From NCBI GenBank assembly GCA_021323535.1, contig JAJONO010000001.1, forward strand, positions 1-64,000: 64,000 bases of DNA, written 5' to 3'. The notes beneath the pieces are model-generated. The model was given only the letters and a program-made list of their open reading frames with translations. It was not told where the DNA came from and made no database searches. A program made the translations under genes and the position numbers. Origin of the DNA: Bacteroidota bacterium. Its GTDB lineage: Bacteria; Bacteroidota; Bacteroidia; B-17B0; Aurantibacillaceae. Position 1 is the first letter of the stretch, and every line of letters begins with the position of its first letter. Positions 25,472-35,615 of the stretch are shown here, piece by piece.

Positions 25472-28400
25472 ATGATAAAAAATTACATTGTCCCGGTTGC
25501 ACTCATAACCGCGTTTACCGGACTCGGCGCACTTCTCATTAAAGAGAACACCCGCAAAGAAGTATCATTCACTAAACCTGTCGTTAATCCTCTTGTGCAT
25601 TTCACATTACCTGCCCATAGCGCTTCCGTTCCTGCGCTCATGGTAAGAAAAAAACAAAATGATTCAGTCTCTGGCCCGTTAAAGATCACGAGTCTTAATC
25701 TTGATGTAAAAGTGGCGGGAAATGTAGCCACTACCATAATGGATATTACCTTTTACAACGATCTTGATCGCATTCTTGATGGCGAATTTTGTTTTCCATT
25801 GGGAGAAGATCAGGCTGTAAGTTACTTCGCCATGGAGAGTGAGAAAGGTTTACTGGAAGCTTCTGTTGTAGAAAAAGAAAAAGGAAGAATTGTATACGAA
25901 TCTATTGTAAGAAGAAACGTGGATCCTGCCCTACTCGAACAGACTGCCGGAAATAACTTCCGCTCACGTATCTACCCTATTCCGGCTAAAGGTTATAAAC
26001 GTATTCTCATTGGCTTTGAGCAGAAATTACTTTTCTCGGAAAATAGTTATTTATATTATCAGCCATTTTTTTTTAAAGACAAGATTGAAAACTTTAAAGT
26101 AAGCGCCGAAGTTTTTAAGAACGATGTAAAGCCTGAACTATACGGTAAAAAAAATGTGACTATTCAATTCTCTAAATGGAAGGAAAACTGGAAAGCTAAA
26201 CAGGAGTTCAAGAATTACACGCCCGATAAACCGCTTTCTTTCCTGGTACCTGCAAATGAAAAAATGAACCCGGTTTTAGTGGAGATGAATAAAGATGGAA
26301 AATCATCCTTCTATTTCAATGTTCATCCAAAACAAATTACTGCAACCAAAAAAATGCCGGCAAAAATTGTCATACTATGGGACAGATCCGGCTCTTCTGC
26401 TTTATCAGAACAAAAATCAGTTATGGAATGCCTGGATGCTTATATGAAAAAAGCAAATTATCCCCCTGTGAAATTAGTGGCTTTCTCCAATGAAATTACC
26501 GACGTTAATCATTATTCAGGAAACGTAAACGAATGGAACAATCTAAAAAATTATGTAAAGAATTTACCGGCCGATGGCGGTACACAATTAGGTTGTCTTG
26601 ATCTGTCGAAATTTGAAGGAGATGAATTCATCCTCGTTTCTGATGGCATGAGTAATTTTGGCGCGCATAAATTAAAAGTGACTGACAAACCACTCTACAC
26701 AATTTGTTCATCGCCTGGTGTAAATTATTCTTATTTAAAATATTTATCCTCAACAACAGGTGGCAGTTTTATTAATCTCAATACAAGTTCGCTGGAAGGT
26801 GCGCTAAGGGTTTTATCTTCTTTACAATACCGTTTCATTTCGGCCGATTACGATAAGAGTATTCTAAAAGACGTGTTCCCTTCACAATCTATGGCCGTGA
26901 ATGAAAATTTTGCAATGGCAGGAACCATTGAAGGCGATTCTTCAAAGATCATTTTGAATTTTGGAATAGGAAACACCGTTCTTCATAAAAAAGAAATTAT
27001 GGTAAGAAATAAACCGCAGGATTATGATAACATGGTTCCGAAAATGTGGGCGCAGACAAAACTGGCCGAACTGGATATTCTTTACGAAGAAAACAAAACA
27101 GAAATTACCGAGCTTGCAAAAAAATACGAGATCGTAACAAAGAACACTTCCCTTTTAATTCTCGACAATCTCGAAGATTATCTCACTCATAAAGTTGTGC
27201 CAAAAAATTATAAACTCAGAAAGCAATACCTGGCGCAGGTTAATAACAATAAAGCCGACGAAAGAAAAAAGATCTTTGAACATAACGTAAGTGTTGTAAA
27301 CCAATTCGAAGAACTTGTAAAATGGTACGAGACAAATTATGTTTACGCGCATCCTAAACCAATACAAAGTTCCCCGGCCGTTATTGATACAGCCCGGGTA
27401 AGAGTTACTTCGGGTCAGAATGTAAATGCGCCTGCACACGTGAGCTTTGATTCTGTTGTAGTAGTAAGTACAGGGGCTGCCTCTTATGCCTGGAATGCAA
27501 GTAGTATTAATGGTAATGTTTCAAATCTTACCCCCAACGTAAATGCTTCTTATGCTGTAAGCGGAAATTATAATGTTACTTTGCAGGATGCCAATGGCTG
27601 CGTAGGCTTTTCAAGTTCCATTACTTCCTCTTCCCCGGAAAATAAACAATCAGAAATTACTCTCGGAGCCTGGAGTCCTGATGCAGCTTACATGAAAGAA
27701 CTTAAAAAAACATCGAAAAAAGATCGTTATGCAAAATACCTTGAGCTAAAAGAAAAATATAAAAGCACGCCTTCTTTTTTTATCGATGTTTCAGACCTAT
27801 TTGTGAAAGATGGTGAAAACAAACTTGCCTTACGAATTTTATCTAATGTTACCGAACTTGAACTTGAAAATCATCAGCTCATGCGTGTACTGGCGCATCG
27901 TCTCTTACATTTAAATGAAACCGCTCTTGCAATAGAAGTATTTAAAGATGTTCTTAAGATCCGTGCCGAAGAACCTCAGTCTTATCGTGATCTTGGTTTA
28001 GCTTACGAACAAAACAAACAATACCAGGAAGCTATTGATATGTTAAGCGAAGTGGTCAATAAAAACTGGGACGGGCGTTTTCCAGGAGTAGAAACACTTG
28101 TGCTGGCCGAGATCAACCATATTGTTTCCACCTCTGGGCAAAAACTAAATCTTGAAGCGCTTGACTCAAGACTGATTCACGCCATGCCTGTAGATATGAG
28201 AGTAGTGATGAATTGGGACACGGATAATTGCGACATTGACCTGTGGGTAACAGATGAAAATAACGAAAAATGTTTTTATGGTTACAACCTTACACAATCC
28301 GGAGGAAGAATCAGTAATGATTTTACGGGAGGCTACGGACCCGAAGTCTTTATGCAGAAAAAAACTAATAATGGAAATTACACCATTGATGCAAATTATT

Positions 28401-28552
28401 ACGGATCAAGATCTCAATCATTAACAGGACCTGTAACTGTACAGGCTGAGATCTACACCAATTACGGAAGAAAGAACGAGAAGAAAAAAGTGATCACTTT
28501 ACGTTTAAAAGATAACAGTGAAGTGGTTAATATGGGGCAAATAGCCTTTTGA
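25472..28552 (+). CDS. VIT / VWA-like / DUF2135 protein with embedded SprB-like segment
   Basis: This 1026-aa protein has an N-terminal hydrophobic anchor (IVPVALITAFTGLGALLI). Next is a VIT domain (about 70-210, with DLDVKVAGNVATTIMDITFY and SRIYPIPAKGYKRILIGFEQ). A von Willebrand A-like domain follows (about 290-470), whose MIDAS-like motif is in ILWDRSGSSALSEQ. A cohesin- or SprB-like segment (about 650-710, SYAWNASSINGNVSN) is inserted before TPR-like helices (about 740-880). The C-terminal DUF2135 domain (about 915-1026) contains WDTDNCDIDLWVTDENNEKC. VIT/VWA proteins usually mediate metal-dependent protein interactions in the envelope; the partner here is unknown. Confidence 0.85.
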   Translation: MIKNYIVPVALITAFTGLGALLIKENTRKEVSFTKPVVNPLVHFTLPAHSASVPALMVRKKQNDSVSGPLKITSLNLDVKVAGNVATTIMDITFYNDLDRILDGEFCFPLGEDQAVSYFAMESEKGLLEASVVEKEKGRIVYESIVRRNVDPALLEQTAGNNFRSRIYPIPAKGYKRILIGFEQKLLFSENSYLYYQPFFFKDKIENFKVSAEVFKNDVKPELYGKKNVTIQFSKWKENWKAKQEFKNYTPDKPLSFLVPANEKMNPVLVEMNKDGKSSFYFNVHPKQITATKKMPAKIVILWDRSGSSALSEQKSVMECLDAYMKKANYPPVKLVAFSNEITDVNHYSGNVNEWNNLKNYVKNLPADGGTQLGCLDLSKFEGDEFILVSDGMSNFGAHKLKVTDKPLYTICSSPGVNYSYLKYLSSTTGGSFINLNTSSLEGALRVLSSLQYRFISADYDKSILKDVFPSQSMAVNENFAMAGTIEGDSSKIILNFGIGNTVLHKKEIMVRNKPQDYDNMVPKMWAQTKLAELDILYEENKTEITELAKKYEIVTKNTSLLILDNLEDYLTHKVVPKNYKLRKQYLAQVNNNKADERKKIFEHNVSVVNQFEELVKWYETNYVYAHPKPIQSSPAVIDTARVRVTSGQNVNAPAHVSFDSVVVVSTGAASYAWNASSINGNVSNLTPNVNASYAVSGNYNVTLQDANGCVGFSSSITSSSPENKQSEITLGAWSPDAAYMKELKKTSKKDRYAKYLELKEKYKSTPSFFIDVSDLFVKDGENKLALRILSNVTELELENHQLMRVLAHRLLHLNETALAIEVFKDVLKIRAEEPQSYRDLGLAYEQNKQYQEAIDMLSEVVNKNWDGRFPGVETLVLAEINHIVSTSGQKLNLEALDSRLIHAMPVDMRVVMNWDTDNCDIDLWVTDENNEKCFYGYNLTQSGGRISNDFTGGYGPEVFMQKKTNNGNYTIDANYYGSRSQSLTGPVTVQAEIYTNYGRKNEKKKVITLRLKDNSEVVNMGQIAF

Positions 28553-28677
28553 GAAATTAAAAATCAAGAATTTTAAATGATAAATGCGAGGCAGTTGCAG
28601 AGAAAAATATCGTAATACTTTGGCAAAGTTTCAGAGTAGTCATTTTTTTCTGCAACACTTGCAATGTAAGATGTTAA

Positions 28678-28711
28678 ATGGAAAATGGAATGCTCGTCTT
28701 CCATTTTCCAT
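28678..28711. terminator. Perfect 13-bp inverted repeat between convergent genes
   Basis: ATGGAAAATGGAA and TTCCATTTTCCAT are perfectly complementary around an 8-nt spacer. They lie between the convergent stops at 28552 and 28729, so the hairpin may act as a bidirectional terminator. A related repeat is found at 54924-54962. Confidence 0.45.
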
Positions 28712-28728
28712 ATTCCCTTTTACATTAA

Positions 28729-31700
28729 CTAAATGCGTACCCCTATAATAAGTACATCATCCACCTGCTCTCCACTTCCCTTCCAGTTGTCGAAACGTTG
28801 CGAAAGAATATCGGATTGTTTTTGCATTGGCTCTTTGTGGCAAGCCAGTAAAATTTCTTCGAGTTGTTTATATTTGAATTTCTTGCCTTTTGGTCCGCCA
28901 AACTGATCGGCATAACCGTCGGTGAAAGTATAAATCACGTCGCCTTCCTGTAATTGCACTTTATGGTATGTGAAAGGTTTAAGATCGTCCTCAAATTTTC
29001 CTACCGGCATTTTATCCGCGCTGTGATTTACAATCTTATTATCCCTGATAATGTAGAATGAATTGTTAGCCGCAGCGTATTCAAGTTGTTTGTTTTTAAT
29101 ATCCAGTTTACAAACTACAGCGTCCATTCCGTCTTTACTTTCTTCCGCACTTCCTTCGGCATTTAATACACCTATGATCTCGTTCCTGACATTATTAAGT
29201 ATAAGATCGGGCTGAGTGATCTTATTTTCGTTGATACACTGGCTGAGTTTACTTATGTTAAGCAGACTCATAAACGCACCAGGCACACCGTGGCCCGTAC
29301 AATCTGCCGTCACGTAAATAAATTCTTCTTTTGACTGGCCCTCCGGCGATGTAGTTTTAACAGAGGCGCCCCAATAGAAATCTCCACTCACCACATCCTT
29401 TGGTTTAAACATTACAAAATGTTCCGGAAGATTATTCTTCAGTAAATTATCACTTGCTAATAAAGCAAACTGAATCCGCTTCGCATAATTGATACTATCA
29501 ATGATCTCTTTTTGTTTTTCTTCGATCACCTTCTTCTGTTCCACAATTTCTTTTGTGCGTTCCTGAACTTTTTGTTCGAGGTTAGCGTAAATGAAAGCAT
29601 TCTCAATAGAAATGGCCGCTTGTCCGGATAAAAGCTTCAATATCTCTATCCTATCCGCTGTAAACGCTCCTTCGGTGAGATCATTTTCCAGGTAGATGAT
29701 AGCAACGAGTTTTCCCTGATTCATTAAAGGAAAACACAATACTGATTTTGAATTACTCTTAGTAAGATAGGCATCGCCCTGGAAACGTTTATCTTCCCGG
29801 GCATTGCTGAGCACAACACTTTCGTTGGTACGACTCACATAATTGATGATCTTCACAGAAGCAACAGAAGAATCTTCTTTTATGGCAACAGAACCAAGTG
29901 CTTTAATCTCTTCACTATCAATATGGCCCTCAGCTTCAACAAAAAACTCACCATTCTTATTCAGAATAAATAAACCGCGGTGCGCGCCTGCGTTCTCTAT
30001 GAGAATAGACATTAATTTCTTTAATAACTTTTCCAGTACAACTTCTCCCGAAAGTGTCTGAGACGCTTTCATAATGGTTTGTATATCGAAACTATATGCC
30101 CCGGTTGAAGTAGTGCGCGTTCCTTTAATGGTACTTTGCGGACCATCGGACTGAAGCTTGCTGCTTTGTACCGTGATATATTCAGGATACGTTTCTTTCA
30201 GCTTAGCTGCTTTAACTGTAGCGCCCCATTGTATATAACAATAATGAGCGTCCAGTAAATACGGCTTCGCGCTCTTGGTGTTACCGTGGGCCAGATAATA
30301 TTTCGCGGCAAGTTCATTGGCAATAGCCTGGTTCTGTAAGTAACCCGATTCTTTCGCCGATTCAATGGCCTTGTTATAAAGCTCTCCCGCCTTTGCTTTG
30401 GTAATGTTAGCTACCTCGGCAGCTACAAGAAGATAACGGTTCTCATAATTTACCGGAGATTCTTCCGCAAATTTCTGCATCTTCTTTTTAAACTTCATCA
30501 GTTTTGAAAGATGTTTCTTTCCCTCCGAAGGACTCGAGTGGATTACGGCTGCAAGAACGAGTGAGTGATAAAAATAATGTTCCACCGTATGAACCATGGC
30601 AATGGAATGTTTCAGGAATTTCTCCGACTCATTGGCCATTTCAAGTGCTTTATCATATTCGCCACATAAAAACAGGGCCTGCATTTTATTGATGTAATAA
30701 AAATGCGCGAAGTGTTGTGAACCAAACGTTTTTAATTCCTCAATGTATTTTTCTTCATTGAAGTTTTCAGTTTCAAACGATGAAGGGGATGCGGTTTTTC
30801 CCTGGTAATTTAACACTGCCTGCTGAACGGCTTTGATGCTTCCCTGCGATTCTGTATTCTCAATTCTTTGCGCCAGTTCCATGTATCTTTCCGTTTCTTT
30901 GTAAACTTCGGCAAGTGGCATCCCACGCATGAGATAACCCTGGCTCAAAGCACAGGCCGCGCATCCTCCATGAAAAAAGTCTCCTGTTTCAAGAGCAGAT
31001 TTTATGGCTTCTTTATAATAATGTTCAGTGTCCTTAATATGGTGCTTCCACGAATTAAGGAAATACGCGTACACGAACTGGCACTCGGGACGTTGCTGTA
31101 CGAAATTAAATTTATCGTTGATCGCAAGTGTTAACTTCCCGTAACGGTAACCGGTGTCTCTGTCGCCAAGTACACCACCCTGAAAAATACCGCCGAACGC
31201 TACAAAGCCAACAGCATTGTCTTCGGAGTTACCGTGAGTCAATGCAAGATTCACCACTTTAGCAGCGTTAGCAATACATAATTCAGGCGCGATCTGGTAA
31301 GCCGATTTAAGAACAGCAGAAATTAATTTCACCGCCATTTTCAGATTTTCATCCTTCATCAAAGGAAGATCAACCAGGTCTTCAATCTTTTTACCACGTA
31401 ATTTTACTTTCGACTTTATAAATTCCGCGATCAGTAAAGGCTTCGCGAATTTAGGAGCGGGTAAAGAAATACTGAATAATTTCAGAGCCTGTTGGGCCGT
31501 GGCATACGAATCGGTAAACTTTCTGACATTGGTATAAAAGTGAATTTTCTTCTCGTAAACTTTTGCTTTATCAAGTTTTGAATTTGCTTTATCAAGTGTA
31601 ATGCCAAAATATTTTTCGGCCGCTTCAATGTTTCCGCATAAATGCTCACATTCCGAACGCTCCATGTGAAGAGGGTAAACAACACTATAATCCGAGTTCC

Positions 31701-34062
31701 AGCTTTCTTCTCCAAGAAGATCCATCCCTGAAGAAATATATTTTAAAGCCGGGGCATATGCTGCGGAAGATTTGGCACGGATACCGGCCTGAAGATTCAT
31801 TTCCGCCAGTTGCTTTTTTTCAGCCGCATCTTTAATAAGATCGATCGAGAAATTAAAATGGTTGGTAATATCGAATAATTTTTCATCTCTTTCTTTTGCG
31901 TCGAGACCTTTGGCCATAGTGCGACCAATGCTGAGATGAATTTCCTTTTTATCTTTTTCATCAATCAACGAATAAGCAGCCTGTTGAACCCTGTCATGCA
32001 CAAAACGATACGTAACATCCGAAAAGGCTTCAATTGCTTTCTGATCTTTTTCGTTAATGGCTGATAATAATTTATAATCATTACCGATCGGTAAAATAAA
32101 TCCTGCTTCCATAGCGGGCACCAGTTGCATGGCGGTATCGCTGAATGCTCCCCCGTTAATACGCGCCAGCACCTTGAGTTCAAATGTATTTCCAATACAG
32201 GAGGCGAGGCGAATCACTTTCTGAGTCACACCAGGCAGCTGGCGGATATTGCTGCTCATGAGTTCCACTACGTTATCCGTAATATTCATTTGCGTGATCT
32301 TTGCCATGTCCCACTTCCATTTGGCAGAAGCCGCGTCAAACTCCACCGCTTTTTCTTCGTATAGTTTTTTAAGGAACTGCCCAATGAAGAAAGGATTTCC
32401 GTTTGTCTTTTTAAGAACAAGATCCGCTAAAGGAGAACACACGTCAGCATTTGCGTTGAAGCTGTCGCAGATCAATTCAAGAACATCTTTTTGTGCTAAA
32501 GGTTTTAATGTAAGTTCAGAAATGCGTTTCGATTTCTTTTTGATCTCATCGAGCGTTAACATTAACGGATGTGAAGCATTGACTTCATTATCACGATAAG
32601 TTCCAATGAGCAAAAGATGTTTACTTTCTTTATCGGTAATAAGTGATTGAATTAAATGCAGGGAACCGGAATCCGCCCACTGCAAATCGTCGAGAAACAC
32701 TACCAGGGGATGCTCTTCTTTAGCGAATACATCCACCAGTGATTGAAAGGTGATGTTAAACCTGTTCTGCGCCTCGGTCGCACCAAGTTGTAATAACGGT
32801 GTTTGTTTCCCAATGATCAGTTCCATTTCCGGAATAAGATCAACGATCACTTGCCCGTTCGTTCCAACTGCTTTAAGAATTTTATTTTTCCATTGATTAA
32901 TGTTCTGCTGGCTCTCGGCGAGTAATTGCGTTACCAATTCGCGAAAGGCCTGCATAATGGAAGAATATGGAATGTTCCTGTTAAACTGATCGAACTTTCC
33001 GGAAATGAAATAACCACGTTTTTGTACAATGGGTTTATGAATGTCATTTACCAGCATCGATTTTCCAATTCCTGAATAACCCGACACAAGAATTAATTCC
33101 GAAGGGCCAGAACTTATTCTGTCAAAAGCTGAAAGTAATAATTTTGTTTCCTCTTCCCTTCCATATAATTTTTGTAAAATATTAAGTTTGCTTTGCGAAT
33201 CATATTCTCCTAAAGTAAACTGAACATTCTTATCTCCTTTTTTTATAGCAGCAAGGCATTTTTCAAGATCAGCCATCAGGCCTTTCGCACTCTGATATCG
33301 TTCTTCGGCAGTCTTCGCCATCAGTTTCATCACAATATCAGAGATCACCTGCGGAATAGCTGGATTGATTTCTTTCGGAGCAATAGGTTTTTTTGCAATA
33401 TGTCCGTGCACCAGTTCCATAGGATCGTCTGAACTGAACGGAAGTTTTCCGCAGAGCAATTCATAAAATGTAACACCTAAGGAATAAAAATCACTTCGGT
33501 AATCAATGGCACGGTTCATTCGTCCGGTTTGCTCGGGCGACATGTATTCCAGTGTTCCTTCCAGTACAGTTGGATTTACCGCGATCTGATTTTCTTTTTC
33601 GAGTTGCGATGAAATTCCAAAATCTACAAGCTTCACTTCAAAGGTCTGGTGATTGATAAGAATATTGGATGGTTTGATGTCTTTATGAATGATCCTGTTC
33701 CTGTGAACTTCTCCAAGCGTACCCGACAACTGCAGGGCTACATTCAGAAAAAGTTCCATGTTGGAATTTATCTTCCCTACAAAACTCCTGAGATTTACCC
33801 CACCGTAATCTTCAAAGATAAGCGCCGGTGTGTTCTGGTATTGCTCCATCCCATACGTAGCAATAACACCAGGCATGGTGAGTTGTTTTGTAATCTCGAA
33901 TTCCCGTTTTATACGTTCAACTTCCCTCGGGGTAGGATATTCGGCGTTAAGTACCTTAATAATAACGCGCTTGTTATCATTCTCACGCGTTGCACGATAA
34001 ATTGCCGCGAGCTGACTCTCGTGAATTTTTTCGCTTACCTGGTAACCATTCAACCTGATCAT
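28729..34062 (-). CDS. Ser/Thr kinase - AAA ATPase - TPR - GAF - PP2C phosphatase fusion
   Basis: This is a 1777-aa cytoplasmic signalling protein. Residues about 1-270 are a Hanks-type kinase, with RVIIKVLN carrying the ATP-binding Lys, NRIIHKDIKPSNILI as the catalytic loop (HKD in place of HRD) and KLVDFGIS. An AAA_16/STAND ATPase follows, with Walker A in SGYSGIGKSMLVNDI (about 325) and Walker B in LVVFLDDLQWADSGS (about 455). TPR-like helices (about 750-1290), a GAF domain (about 1330-1485) and a helical linker with IIDSINYAKRIQFALL come next. A SpoIIE-type PP2C domain (about 1535-1777) shows VSGDFYWG, TADCTGHGVPGAFMS and YTFTDGYADQFGG. The architecture up to GAF matches known multidomain kinases; here the usual histidine kinase end is replaced by a phosphatase. 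Confidence 0.92.
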   Translation of the reverse strand: MIRLNGYQVSEKIHESQLAAIYRATRENDNKRVIIKVLNAEYPTPREVERIKREFEITKQLTMPGVIATYGMEQYQNTPALIFEDYGGVNLRSFVGKINSNMELFLNVALQLSGTLGEVHRNRIIHKDIKPSNILINHQTFEVKLVDFGISSQLEKENQIAVNPTVLEGTLEYMSPEQTGRMNRAIDYRSDFYSLGVTFYELLCGKLPFSSDDPMELVHGHIAKKPIAPKEINPAIPQVISDIVMKLMAKTAEERYQSAKGLMADLEKCLAAIKKGDKNVQFTLGEYDSQSKLNILQKLYGREEETKLLLSAFDRISSGPSELILVSGYSGIGKSMLVNDIHKPIVQKRGYFISGKFDQFNRNIPYSSIMQAFRELVTQLLAESQQNINQWKNKILKAVGTNGQVIVDLIPEMELIIGKQTPLLQLGATEAQNRFNITFQSLVDVFAKEEHPLVVFLDDLQWADSGSLHLIQSLITDKESKHLLLIGTYRDNEVNASHPLMLTLDEIKKKSKRISELTLKPLAQKDVLELICDSFNANADVCSPLADLVLKKTNGNPFFIGQFLKKLYEEKAVEFDAASAKWKWDMAKITQMNITDNVVELMSSNIRQLPGVTQKVIRLASCIGNTFELKVLARINGGAFSDTAMQLVPAMEAGFILPIGNDYKLLSAINEKDQKAIEAFSDVTYRFVHDRVQQAAYSLIDEKDKKEIHLSIGRTMAKGLDAKERDEKLFDITNHFNFSIDLIKDAAEKKQLAEMNLQAGIRAKSSAAYAPALKYISSGMDLLGEESWNSDYSVVYPLHMERSECEHLCGNIEAAEKYFGITLDKANSKLDKAKVYEKKIHFYTNVRKFTDSYATAQQALKLFSISLPAPKFAKPLLIAEFIKSKVKLRGKKIEDLVDLPLMKDENLKMAVKLISAVLKSAYQIAPELCIANAAKVVNLALTHGNSEDNAVGFVAFGGIFQGGVLGDRDTGYRYGKLTLAINDKFNFVQQRPECQFVYAYFLNSWKHHIKDTEHYYKEAIKSALETGDFFHGGCAACALSQGYLMRGMPLAEVYKETERYMELAQRIENTESQGSIKAVQQAVLNYQGKTASPSSFETENFNEEKYIEELKTFGSQHFAHFYYINKMQALFLCGEYDKALEMANESEKFLKHSIAMVHTVEHYFYHSLVLAAVIHSSPSEGKKHLSKLMKFKKKMQKFAEESPVNYENRYLLVAAEVANITKAKAGELYNKAIESAKESGYLQNQAIANELAAKYYLAHGNTKSAKPYLLDAHYCYIQWGATVKAAKLKETYPEYITVQSSKLQSDGPQSTIKGTRTTSTGAYSFDIQTIMKASQTLSGEVVLEKLLKKLMSILIENAGAHRGLFILNKNGEFFVEAEGHIDSEEIKALGSVAIKEDSSVASVKIINYVSRTNESVVLSNAREDKRFQGDAYLTKSNSKSVLCFPLMNQGKLVAIIYLENDLTEGAFTADRIEILKLLSGQAAISIENAFIYANLEQKVQERTKEIVEQKKVIEEKQKEIIDSINYAKRIQFALLASDNLLKNNLPEHFVMFKPKDVVSGDFYWGASVKTTSPEGQSKEEFIYVTADCTGHGVPGAFMSLLNISKLSQCINENKITQPDLILNNVRNEIIGVLNAEGSAEESKDGMDAVVCKLDIKNKQLEYAAANNSFYIIRDNKIVNHSADKMPVGKFEDDLKPFTYHKVQLQEGDVIYTFTDGYADQFGGPKGKKFKYKQLEEILLACHKEPMQKQSDILSQRFDNWKGSGEQVDDVLIIGVRI

Positions 34063-34128
34063 GGATTATTATTTAATTTATTCTTCTACAGTGTGAAAAT
34101 TTGAAATTAAAAATCAGAAATCTACAAT

Positions 34129-35550
34129 TTATGATTTTTTATTGAGCGACTTAAAAGGTGTCCACGGTTGTGAAGGACGGTTTTTCATGTAACCTTTCAG
34201 CCAGTTGTATTGAGGATTTTTATCAATGAATTTATCGGCGTTGAATTCTGCTCCGCAGGCATGTCCCCAGATTCCTTCAAACGACATGTTCTGCGCCATT
34301 TTACTGTCGGCAATTTTTCCGTCGGCCGATCCCCATGGAAAATACGGAGGCGTACTTCCGCCGGTGCTTCCATTATCGTGTTCAAAATGTCCACAGATGG
34401 TTCTTCCGCAAGGATTTTCTTTACCTGTGTAAACATCGTGATGATCGGCAATCATTTCTTTTGCCAGTTTAGCGTCTATCTTTCCGTGATATTTTTTGAA
34501 GAGCTCCATCCAGCGAACCTGTCTCGCCCCGTTGTTCCTTATATCACCATACCCGGTATTACTGCATTCAAAATTTCTTAATTCAATATTTTCGGGAGCA
34601 TTGTATCCGGCGTAACAACCATCTTTCTTTTTTTCGAAGCCATAATATTTTAATCCTAATTCAAATCGTGCAATTTCACCCGTCTTATGATTTCCAAGCA
34701 GCCAGATGTTAGCGTAACCTCCGTTATTATTATCCAGCATGATATTTCTCCATTCGTTAATTGACTTTGCATATTGTGTCGCTTTTCGTGAGCGGAAAAA
34801 TTCAGGTGACTTCGTTGCATCGAAACCAGAGAAACCAACAATGGAAGTTTCACAGATCATCAATCCAGAGCTTGCGATCCAGAAATCAGTTGAACTATCA
34901 ATGTAACCCGGAACAGATTGCATGATCATTCTGTTTCCTTTTTTCGGATGAATATCTAAAACAACATTGTACCAATCCGATGCGCCATACAATTGCCAGG
35001 TTGTGTGAGCCATGACCACTTTACCACCACGCGTTGCTTTTCCTGTAGCTACAAAGGCGCTGCATTTATGCGGACGGTGTTTTAAATGCTGAGGCTGCGC
35101 TCCTGCTCCTCCTGCTGGTGGCCACCAGTTGCAGATCAGTTCAGGATAAGCATTCCATGCAAGAATTTCATCAGCGGAAACTTTATATCCCGCTTTGGTT
35201 GAACCATCGGCAATGCCTTGCATCTCATCCATAAATTCCTGATCAATATGTTTCGGAAACATTTTCATAGCGTTCTGCATGAAAAATTCGAAAGTGGATC
35301 CTGTATCGTAATGAATTAAATAACGAATGACCTGCAATGCGCCTTTAATTTCGTTGGCAAGAAGATATCCATGTTGAAATCCTCTCTCGTATCCATCACC
35401 TTCAATATGAAGATAGATCCATCCGTTAATATCATTTCGTTTTGCTTTTTCCAGGAAAGTTTTTTCCTGTGGGGTGAGATTATTTTTTTTCACAACGTTA
35501 GGGTTTTGCTGTACTAATATTATGATAATTAAAATAGAAAACAAGAGCAA
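34129..35550 (-). CDS. C45 / phospholipase B-like N-terminal-nucleophile hydrolase
   Basis: At least 473 aa. An N-terminal hydrophobic stretch (LLFSILIIIILVQ) precedes a C45 acyltransferase/phospholipase B-like domain. The segment HKCSAFVATGKATRGGKVVM contains the Cys expected to become the N-terminal nucleophile after self-cleavage, followed by AHTTWQLYGASDWYNV. GYERGFQHGYLLANEIKGAL near residue 55 is also typical. It probably hydrolyses an amide or ester bond outside the cytoplasmic membrane. The only in-frame start at the end shown is TTG; a one-base indel in a run of eight A/T bases at 35586-35593 would extend the frame to an ATG at 35611 (MKVKEQFF...), a better signal anchor. Confidence 0.8.
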   Translation of the reverse strand: MLLFSILIIIILVQQNPNVVKKNNLTPQEKTFLEKAKRNDINGWIYLHIEGDGYERGFQHGYLLANEIKGALQVIRYLIHYDTGSTFEFFMQNAMKMFPKHIDQEFMDEMQGIADGSTKAGYKVSADEILAWNAYPELICNWWPPAGGAGAQPQHLKHRPHKCSAFVATGKATRGGKVVMAHTTWQLYGASDWYNVVLDIHPKKGNRMIMQSVPGYIDSSTDFWIASSGLMICETSIVGFSGFDATKSPEFFRSRKATQYAKSINEWRNIMLDNNNGGYANIWLLGNHKTGEIARFELGLKYYGFEKKKDGCYAGYNAPENIELRNFECSNTGYGDIRNNGARQVRWMELFKKYHGKIDAKLAKEMIADHHDVYTGKENPCGRTICGHFEHDNGSTGGSTPPYFPWGSADGKIADSKMAQNMSFEGIWGHACGAEFNADKFIDKNPQYNWLKGYMKNRPSQPWTPFKSLNKKS

Positions 35551-35615
35551 GACAAGAAATAACGAATGATTATTTTGAAGTTCTGAAAAAAAACTGTTCC
35601 TTCACTTTCATTAAT

